From the NCBI RefSeq assembly GCF_902506205.1, contig NZ_LR732816.1:967975-1031974 (forward strand): a stretch of 64,000 bases of DNA, in the 5' to 3' direction. Position numbers and translations under genes: made by a program. The DNA is from Brevundimonas sp. G8. GTDB lineage: Bacteria > Pseudomonadota > Alphaproteobacteria > Caulobacterales > Caulobacteraceae. How positions within the stretch are numbered: the stretch's first letter is position 1; every line of letters begins with the position of its first letter. Of this stretch, positions 52,405 to 61,348 are shown piece by piece. The notes beneath the pieces are model-generated. The model made no database searches. It had not been told where the DNA came from and saw nothing but the letters and a program-made list of their open reading frames with translations.

Positions 52405-52818
52405 TCAAAGCAGGTCGCGCAACCAGGCGACCAAGGGTTCGTCCGCCGGCGGCATGGGATAGTCCGAAAGCGTGTTCGGCTTCACCCAGGCCAAGCCGTC
52501 GTGTTCACGCGCCGTGACCACGCCGTCCCACCGTCGGCACAGATACAATGGCATCAACAGGTGAAACGAATCGTAAGCGTGGCTGGCGAAAACGAACGGC
52601 GACAGACAGTTTTCGCTGACGTCGATGCCCAGTTCTTCCTTGAGCTCGCGGATCAGGGCCTGTTCCGGCCGCTCTCCCGGCTCGACCTTGCCGCCCGGAA
52701 ACTCCCAAAGCCCGGCCAGTTTCTTGCCTTGCGGCCGTTTGGCGATCAGCACCCGTCCGTCAACATCGATCAAGGCGACGGCGACGACCAGGACAGTGGG
52801 AAGCGGCGCGTCGCTCAT
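52405..52818 (-). CDS. mutT: 8-oxo-dGTP diphosphatase MutT
   Basis: The 137-residue Nudix hydrolase contains the complete Nudix box GGKVEPGERPEQALIRELKEELGI (near residues 42-65; key Gly, Glu and the REL/KEE core) after KLAGLWEFPGG, which is the MutT pattern. It removes oxidised dGTP from the nucleotide pool. The ATG overlaps the argJ stop by 4 nt, so mutT is the last gene of the PPIase-argJ-mutT unit. Confidence 0.93.
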   Translation of the reverse strand: MSDAPLPTVLVVAVALIDVDGRVLIAKRPQGKKLAGLWEFPGGKVEPGERPEQALIRELKEELGIDVSENCLSPFVFASHAYDSFHLLMPLYLCRRWDGVVTAREHDGLAWVKPNTLSDYPMPPADEPLVAWLRDLL

Positions 52819-54203
52819 GAGCGATAATCGCCGTTGATCTCGATGTAGCCCTTGGTCAGATCGCAGGTCCAGACGGTGGCGGAGGCCCGGCCCGCGCCCA
52901 CATCGACGGTTATGTCGATCTCCGGCTTCTTCATATAGGCGCTCATCTTGGCCTCGTCGTAGGTCGCTGACGGCGCGCCGTCGACGGCGGCGACATTGGG
53001 GCCGAACCTGATGCCCAGGCGGTCGCGATCCACCGGCTCCTCGGTCTTGCCAACCGCCATGACGACCCGGCCCCAGTTGGCGTCCTCGCCGGCGATGGCG
53101 GTCTTTACCAGGGGGCTATCGGCGATGGACTTGGCCAACTTTCGAGCAGATGCCGGGCTGGCGGCGCCGTCCACCGTCACCTTGACGAACTTGGTCGCGC
53201 CCTCGCCGTCGCGCACCAGCTGGTGCGCCAGGTCCAGCATCACCTTGTCCAGAGCGGCCGAGAAGCTCTTGAGGCGGCGATCCCCCACCCGCCCGATACG
53301 CGGAGCGCCCGAGGTCCCGGTGGCGAACAGCAATGCCGTATCGTTGGTCGAGGTGTCGCCGTCCACCGTCACGCTGTTGAAGGTGGTGCGGACGTGCAGG
53401 CCCAGCAGCGCCTGCAGCACATTGGGGTGGATGTCGGCGTCGGTGACGATGAAGGCCAGCATGGTCGCCATGTCCGGCGCGATCATGCCCGACCCCTTGG
53501 CGATGCCGGCGATACGGACCTTGTAGCCCTCGATCTCGGCCTCGGCATACGATCCCTTGGGGAAGGTGTCGGTGGTCATGATGCCCCGACCGGCCCTGGC
53601 CCAGGCGTCGGCGTCCAGCCCGTGCTCGATCTCGGGCAGTTTGGCGACGATCTTCTTTTCGTCCAGCACCACGCCGATCACCCCGGTCGAGGCCAGCATG
53701 ACGTCGCGCTGACGACAGCCGAACCGTTTGGCGACCTCCGAGGCCGTGCGGCGCGCCGCGTCGGCGCCGGCCTTTCCGGTGAAGGCGTTGGCGCAGCCGG
53801 CGTTGACGACCAGGGCCCGCACGTCCTTGCCGCCGTCCGGCCCCGCCAGATGCTTCTTGCACCAGTCCACGGGCGCAGAGCCGATCTTGTGGCGGGTGAA
53901 CACCCCGGCGCAGCTGGTGCCGCGCGCGAAATGGAACACCACAAGGTCGTCGCGCTCGTGCTTGTAGAAGCCGGCGCGGGCGGTGGCGATTTCTACTCCG
54001 CCGATGGGGGGAATGGTCGGGAAGGGCACGGCCAGGGGCGAGATGGACAGGCCGGGCTTGCCGGCGGCGGGCGCAGCCGCCGCGACGGCCGTGTCCGAGC
54101 CGGGGGTGCGCGTCGCGCGCTTCAGGGCCGTAGCGAACGGGTCCAGCGCTTTTTCAAACGCATGCTCGATCTTCTGGCCGGTCGTGGAGGGGGGCTTGGT
54201 CAT
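52815..54203 (-). CDS. argJ: bifunctional glutamate N-acetyltransferase / amino-acid acetyltransferase ArgJ
   Basis: ArgJ (462 residues) transfers acetyl groups from N-acetylornithine to glutamate in arginine synthesis. The self-cleavage site with the catalytic Thr is in LASTGVIG (near residue 210). FARGTSCAGVFTRHKIGSAPV near 115, VNAGCANAFTGKAG near 150 and GEDANWGRVVMAVGK near 370 are typical. The first 55 residues are a low-complexity extension before SISPLAVPFP, so a later start is possible. It lies 1 nt after the foldase gene. Confidence 0.95.
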   Translation of the reverse strand: MTKPPSTTGQKIEHAFEKALDPFATALKRATRTPGSDTAVAAAAPAAGKPGLSISPLAVPFPTIPPIGGVEIATARAGFYKHERDDLVVFHFARGTSCAGVFTRHKIGSAPVDWCKKHLAGPDGGKDVRALVVNAGCANAFTGKAGADAARRTASEVAKRFGCRQRDVMLASTGVIGVVLDEKKIVAKLPEIEHGLDADAWARAGRGIMTTDTFPKGSYAEAEIEGYKVRIAGIAKGSGMIAPDMATMLAFIVTDADIHPNVLQALLGLHVRTTFNSVTVDGDTSTNDTALLFATGTSGAPRIGRVGDRRLKSFSAALDKVMLDLAHQLVRDGEGATKFVKVTVDGAASPASARKLAKSIADSPLVKTAIAGEDANWGRVVMAVGKTEEPVDRDRLGIRFGPNVAAVDGAPSATYDEAKMSAYMKKPEIDITVDVGAGRASATVWTCDLTKGYIEINGDYRS

Positions 54204-54204
54204 G

Positions 54205-55119
54205 TCAGGCGGCCGGTGCGGGAGACGGGGTGGATGCCGGGGCAGGCGTGGAGGCGGCGGCCGGCGACTGTGCAGGCAGGCGGACATCGACCTTGGCCTT
54301 GCCTCGCAGCTGTTCCAGCAACTGGCGCACGCCTTCATAGGTCAGATAGCGCACGATCTGCGGACGGGCCTGCTCCAGCGTCGGCGGGTTCTCCTTGCGC
54401 CGATCCTCGACCCGCAGCACGGCCCAGCCGCCCTCGGTCTGGAACGGGCCGACGGTCGAACCTGCCGGCTTGTCGCGCAGGGCGTCGGCATAGGCTTGGG
54501 GCATGACGTCCAGCGTCGAATAGCCCAGGTCGCCGCCCGAGAACCGCGTCGCCTCGTCCACCGACCGCTCCGCCGCCACCGCTTCGAACCCGGCGCCTTG
54601 GCCCAGAATGCCGATCACGGCCTCGGCCTCGGGCTTGGTGCGTGACAGGATCAGGCGGACGCGGATCTCTTCAGAGGTCTTCGCCAGCCGCAGTTGCTCA
54701 TTATAGAGGGTCTGCACCGCTTGGTCGGACACGGCCTTGTTGACCACGCTCTCGACCAGCATGTCGCCCAGGATCCGTTCGCGGGTCGCATCCAGACGCC
54801 GCTGCGCCAGGGGCGACGAATCCAGCCGGCGGCGTTGCGCCTCGCCCGCCAGCAGTTTCTGGTCGATCACCTCATCCAGCACGCGGCGGAAAAGATCCGA
54901 GGTCGCATCCAGCGTCTCGCCCTCGCCGATCAGGCCCTGCGCCACCGCCTCGCGCTTCACGTCCGACGCCCAGATGGTCTCGTCCTGCACCGTCGCCACG
55001 GCCTGGTCGCCCTGCTCGGGCGGCCGGTCGTCGCCGGATCGCGAACAGGCGGCCGTCGAAAGGACCGCGGCCAAAAGCGCTGTCGTCAGGATGCTGGAAG
55101 GTCGCCGGAAGGGGGTCAA
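54205..55119 (-). CDS. parvulin-type peptidyl-prolyl cis-trans isomerase, lipoprotein (SurA/PrsA-like)
   Basis: The 304-residue protein has a lipoprotein signal (LAAVLSTAACSRSG; Cys near residue 25), a SurA-like helical chaperone region (EGETLDATSDLFRRVLDEVIDQKLLAGEAQRRR) and a PpiC/parvulin domain (VRLILSRTKPEAEAV near 155, FSGGDLGYSTLDVMPQAYADAL near 195, PFQTEGGWAVLRVEDRR near 225). It ends in an Ala/Pro-rich tail. It would assist folding of secreted proteins in the periplasm, and is divergent from secA, linking export and folding. Confidence 0.9.
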   Translation of the reverse strand: MTPFRRPSSILTTALLAAVLSTAACSRSGDDRPPEQGDQAVATVQDETIWASDVKREAVAQGLIGEGETLDATSDLFRRVLDEVIDQKLLAGEAQRRRLDSSPLAQRRLDATRERILGDMLVESVVNKAVSDQAVQTLYNEQLRLAKTSEEIRVRLILSRTKPEAEAVIGILGQGAGFEAVAAERSVDEATRFSGGDLGYSTLDVMPQAYADALRDKPAGSTVGPFQTEGGWAVLRVEDRRKENPPTLEQARPQIVRYLTYEGVRQLLEQLRGKAKVDVRLPAQSPAAASTPAPASTPSPAPAA

Positions 55120-55363
55120 GGGGGCGCTCCGTCGAAGGCGGCCGAAAGCCCCTCGCGTTGACAGGGGTTAGGCCGGTGCTTAAGTCCCGCCTGCGCCCAA
55201 GTCGAGGGGTTTTGATCGTCTGCGCGGCCCTTCGCGCGCGCCTGATGCGGCGCTCCGGGGCCGTGATCGTTCAGGGCCTCTCTCGCGGCGTCCGTATCGC
55301 CGCCCCTCACGGGATTTCAGAGCCGCTCAGCTCGCAGACGCTCGACCGCTTACCGGATCCAAC

Positions 55364-58213
<2,850 letters not shown>

Positions 58214-58270
58214 GCTGCGCCGCTTGCCTCGGCGCGGTCTCTGGACGATCCTGATCGAAAGGAGACCGCG

Positions 58271-58552
58271 ATGGGCAAGCTGGAACGGATAACGGCCGAG
58301 GTTCCGGTCGAGATGGCGAACGGCATCCGAGCCGCCGTTGGAGCCGGCGCCTATGCTTCGACCGATGCCTTGGTGCTGGATGCGCTGGCGCATTGGCTGG
58401 ACGGCGCTCGCCCCGCAGAGCTCTCATCTGAAGACTTGCGCACGCTCCTAGCAGAGGGGGCGGAAGGCGAAGGCATGGACGCCGACGCGTTTTTTGATCG
58501 TCTCGATCAAGAAATCGGCGCCCTGCATCATCCGTCGGCAAAGGCGGAATGA
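58271..58552 (+). CDS. ParD-like type II antitoxin (ribbon-helix-helix)
   Basis: The 93-residue protein has an N-terminal ribbon-helix-helix (ITAEVPVEMANGIRAAVGAGAYASTDALVLDAL near residues 7-40) and a charged, acidic C-terminal part (LSSEDLRTLLAEGAEGEGMDADAFFDRLDQEI) suited to wrap a ParE toxin. AAAGGAG 6 nt before the ATG is a strong ribosome binding site. It overlaps the toxin gene by 4 nt. It should bind its own promoter, but no clear operator palindrome is visible in the 57-nt gap after secA. Confidence 0.85.
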   Translation: MGKLERITAEVPVEMANGIRAAVGAGAYASTDALVLDALAHWLDGARPAELSSEDLRTLLAEGAEGEGMDADAFFDRLDQEIGALHHPSAKAE

Positions 58553-58845
58553 AGGCCGTCCTGTCGCCTGCCAGCCAGCGGGATATAAGAAAGATCGTGA
58601 TCTACATCGCAGGCGACAGTCCGGTTCGCGCGCGATCGCTTGGTCTGGAACTGCGTAAACGTTGTCATGCGATCGGTGACGATCCCGGCCTCTATCCGCT
58701 TGCAAAACACCTCGGCGAAGGCCTCCGCCTGGTGAAGCACGGCGTCTATTTCATCTTCTATGTCGTCGAGCCGGACCACGTTCGGATTCGACGGGTCATT
58801 CATAGCGCTCGCCTGATCGACGCCGATATGGTTCGTTCGTCATGA
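58549..58845 (+). CDS. ParE/RelE-superfamily toxin
   Basis: This 98-residue protein begins MKAVLSPASQRDIRKIVIYIAGDSP and contains LGLELRKRCHAIGDDPGLYPLA, GLRLVKHGVYFIFYVVEPDHVRIRRVIHSARLID, the ParE pattern of N-terminal helical hairpin and C-terminal beta sheet with the basic RRVIHSARL strand. ParE toxins usually poison gyrase, RelE toxins cleave mRNA; the sequence is closer to ParE. It overlaps both the antitoxin and the following aminotransferase gene by 4 nt. Confidence 0.87.
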   Translation: MKAVLSPASQRDIRKIVIYIAGDSPVRARSLGLELRKRCHAIGDDPGLYPLAKHLGEGLRLVKHGVYFIFYVVEPDHVRIRRVIHSARLIDADMVRSS

Positions 58846-60002
58846 CCTACAAATCCCTATTTTCACGCGCCCTGTCGGCAGCCCCCGAGCGGCTGCATTT
58901 CGCGGCCCACAGCCACCATTTGTGGCCCGACGCCAGTTTCGAGGCGCAGCAGCAGGCCTGGCTGGACGCCAATCTGCACGCCGACCACAAATGGGACCTC
59001 GTCTTCGGCCAAGTGATCCCCGAAGCCCAGGCTCAGGTCGCCGCCGAGCTGGGCCTGCCGTCGCCCGACAGCATCGTCTTCTCGTCCAACACCCATGACT
59101 TCCTGCTGCGCCTGTTCTCGGGCGTGGAGACGACGCCGGCCCGCATCCTGGCGACGGACGGCGAATTCCATTCCTTCCGCCGTCAGGCCGAGCGGTGGGA
59201 GGAGATCGGCGCGGCGGTGGTCACGCGCGTGCCCCTGGCCCCCTTCGACACCTTCGCCGACCGCTTCGTCGCCGAGGCGGCTAAGGGCGGTTACGACTGG
59301 ATCGTGGTCAGTCAGGTCTTCTTCCGCACCGGGGGGCTGTTCGACCGGATCGAGGATCTCGCCGCCCTGGCCCGGCCCGAAGGGCCCTGGGTGCTGATCG
59401 ACGGCTATCACGGCTTCATGGCGACCCCGACCGACCTGTCGGCGGTGGCGGACCGGGTCTTCTATGTCGCTGGCGGCTATAAATACGCCATGGCGGGCGA
59501 GGGGGCCTGTTTCCTGCACGCCCCGCCCGGCTTCTGTCCGCGCCCCGTGGTGACCGGCTGGTTCGCGGAGTTCGGCGACCTGTCGGGCCCGCCCGGCGGG
59601 GTTCAGTATCGCAACGACGGCGGCCGCTTCTGGGGCGCGACCTTCGACTGTTCGGCTATCTATCGGTTCAACGCCGCGCGTCGGATGCTGGAGGATCAGG
59701 GTCTGGACACCGCCGCCGTCGCCGCCCACGCGCGTGATCTGGCGGGCCGCTTCCAGGCGGCGGCCCAGGACGGCCGCGCCGGCGTGCTGGACCAGGCGGA
59801 AATCCTCAACCCGGTGGTCGGCGACACCCCGCGCGCTCGTTTTCTGGCCCTTCGTCACCCCGACGCTCAGGCCTGGTGCGCCGGTCTTCGTCAGGCGAAC
59901 GTGGTCACTGATGTGCGCGACGACGTGATCCGATTCGGCTTCGGTCTGTATCAGGACGCCGAGGACGTCGATCGCCTGATCGCCGCCTGCCGCACCCTCT
60001 GA
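58842..60002 (+). CDS. class V aminotransferase-fold PLP enzyme (kynureninase-like)
   Basis: The 386-residue fold-type I PLP enzyme has LHFAAHSHHLWPDASFEAQQQAWLDA near residues 18-42, SSNTHDFLLRLFS near 86, VLIDGYHGFMATPTDL near 184-199 with the PLP Asp, and the Schiff-base lysine in VAGGYKYAMAGEGACFLHAP near 209-228. This resembles kynureninase and related class V enzymes, but no tryptophan-catabolic neighbour supports kynureninase itself. Its ATG overlaps the parE-like toxin stop, so it is read from the toxin-antitoxin transcript. Confidence 0.82.
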   Translation: MTYKSLFSRALSAAPERLHFAAHSHHLWPDASFEAQQQAWLDANLHADHKWDLVFGQVIPEAQAQVAAELGLPSPDSIVFSSNTHDFLLRLFSGVETTPARILATDGEFHSFRRQAERWEEIGAAVVTRVPLAPFDTFADRFVAEAAKGGYDWIVVSQVFFRTGGLFDRIEDLAALARPEGPWVLIDGYHGFMATPTDLSAVADRVFYVAGGYKYAMAGEGACFLHAPPGFCPRPVVTGWFAEFGDLSGPPGGVQYRNDGGRFWGATFDCSAIYRFNAARRMLEDQGLDTAAVAAHARDLAGRFQAAAQDGRAGVLDQAEILNPVVGDTPRARFLALRHPDAQAWCAGLRQANVVTDVRDDVIRFGFGLYQDAEDVDRLIAACRTL

Positions 60003-60911
60003 TCAATAGAAGGTCGTGTCGTCCTGCTTGGTGGGGGCCGGCGCCGCACGGGGCGTCGAACCCGGTCGGTTCAGTCGAGACGGCGGGCCGGGCTGGGCCT
60101 GAGGGGATCCCGGCGTCGGCGTCGCGTTCGCATCTGGGGCGTTCACCGGCGGAATAGCCGGAAGCGCCGGATAAGGCATGGCTGGCGCCTCGCCTTGCGC
60201 CGTCGGAACTTCGGTCTCGGCCTCGGCCTCGGGTGGGGCGGCGTCGCCTTTCGTCTCCCCCAGTCGATCCGGCGCCCCGACATCGTCGCGGATGAAGGCC
60301 CAGGCGCGATGGTCGGCGCAGCCGCAGGCTTTCAGGAAGCCGTTCTGGTCGCGCCACAGGATCAGCGGATAGCTGATCTTGACCCCGGACTCCTTGAGCA
60401 GCTGGCTCAGCCGTTCGTCGAACCGGCGCCCGGCCTCGACCACGGCCGTGCGCGCCAGATTGCCGTCGGCCTGGGGCAGACCGGCGGCGGTCCAGCTGTT
60501 CGCAGGGGTGGCCATCCAGCGCTCGTAAAGGGGCCAGTCGCGCGTCAGCCAAAGTTCGGCGACCGTCGCGCGCTCCGCCGCCGTCGATTGCGGCGCGCCT
60601 TCCAGATCGGGGCGGGCGAACAGGATGAACCGGGTCTCGATCCCTGCGGCCTTCAGCTTGGCCACCTCGTCGCGCTCATAGCGATGGGCCGAGGCGCTGT
60701 CGCGATAGGTGACGATATAGAGGGCCTGCCCGCCGCTGCCGTCCGACACCCACGAGGCCTCGTCGAGCAGTTGTTGAACCTCGGCCTGATTGCGGCTGAT
60801 CGTGACCGGCTGAAACCGCGAATAGAAGTTCCAGTAGGCCCAGTATCCCGCACCCGCGAGCAACAGGCCGACTATGGCCGCCACGATCGATCCCAGAAGA
60901 AAGCGACGCAT
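60003..60911 (-). CDS. membrane-anchored hypothetical protein with a cysteine-poor thioredoxin-like fold
   Basis: The 302-residue protein has one N-terminal membrane helix (FLLGSIVAAIVGLLLAGAGYWAYW, residues 4-27). A periplasmic domain resembling DsbC/DsbG thioredoxin folds follows: GQALYIVTYRDSASAHRYERDEV near 63-85 stands where CxxC would be, ETRFILFARPD follows, and YPLILWRDQNGFLKACGC near 183-200 replaces the cis-Pro region. The last 80 residues are a disordered Pro/Ala/Glu-rich tail. The missing CxxC suggests a structural or binding role. It is convergent with the aminotransferase gene (abutting ends). Confidence 0.65.
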   Translation of the reverse strand: MRRFLLGSIVAAIVGLLLAGAGYWAYWNFYSRFQPVTISRNQAEVQQLLDEASWVSDGSGGQALYIVTYRDSASAHRYERDEVAKLKAAGIETRFILFARPDLEGAPQSTAAERATVAELWLTRDWPLYERWMATPANSWTAAGLPQADGNLARTAVVEAGRRFDERLSQLLKESGVKISYPLILWRDQNGFLKACGCADHRAWAFIRDDVGAPDRLGETKGDAAPPEAEAETEVPTAQGEAPAMPYPALPAIPPVNAPDANATPTPGSPQAQPGPPSRLNRPGSTPRAAPAPTKQDDTTFY

Positions 60912-61035
60912 ATGATCGGGTGCTCCAGCTTCACCGTTGACCCCTCACAACGCATAGCATCGAAATCCGTTGTCCACGCCAGCGGTCGGCGCCGGACAGA
61001 GGCCAAAATGTCGCGAAGAATCCCCGACCCTCGCT

Positions 61036-61063
61036 CTTGAACGGCGAAACGGGCTTCCCATTT
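61036..61063 (+). promoter_or_regulatory. sigma32 (RpoH)-type promoter before candidate small RNA
   Basis: CTTGAA (61036-61041), a 15-nt spacer and CCCATTT (61057-61063) fit the RpoH consensus and have the same spacing as the dnaK promoter in this window. The predicted start near 61070-61072 is just before the first hairpin of the candidate RNA. Confidence 0.6.
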
Positions 61064-61070
61064 TTGTTTT

Positions 61071-61190
61071 CGACGCTGCGGGACACTCCCCCTCCGAACC
61101 GCAGCGAAGCGAGACCGGCGCCCTCCCCTCCCCTCCAGGCGCCGCTCGCGCAGGCCGCCGGACTCCCCCAGTCCGGCGGCTTTCTGCTTT
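61071..61190 (+). ncRNA. candidate heat-shock small RNA with C-rich, anti-Shine-Dalgarno-like hairpin loops
   Basis: Three hairpins follow the sigma32-like promoter. Hairpin 1 has an 8-bp stem (61074-61081 with 61099-61106) and a loop containing CTCCCCCTCC. Hairpin 2 has stem GGCGCC/GGCGCC (61117-61122, 61138-61143), reinforced by GCGAG/CTCGC (61109-61113, 61145-61149), and a loop CTCCCCTCCCCTCCA. Hairpin 3 is an 11-bp terminator stem with a CCCCC loop. Loops 1 and 2 could pair with GGAG/GGGG ribosome-binding sites. No open reading frame is convincing here. Architecture recalls the CcsR ('cuckoo') RNAs of Rhodobacter, but sequence homology cannot be tested here. Confidence 0.6.
61154..61190 (+). 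terminator. intrinsic terminator of the candidate small RNA
   Basis: An 11-bp stem (61154-61164 with 61170-61180) with loop CCCCC is followed by TTTCTGCTTT. It lies 159 nt before glutamate dehydrogenase, with no annotated plus-strand gene ending before it, so it must serve a short transcript. Confidence 0.75.
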
Positions 61191-61348
61191 GTGGCGCTGC
61201 ACAATAATTCCAACCTGATCGCTGATCATCACAACGATCGGTCGCCAGGGGCTTCCCGAGCGACCGGACCTGGCCTAGTCAGCGGGGGTGGCGCCGCGTC
61301 GCGCCGCATTTCTTGCGGCTCTGCCGCGTTGTTCGAGACTGCTCGTCC

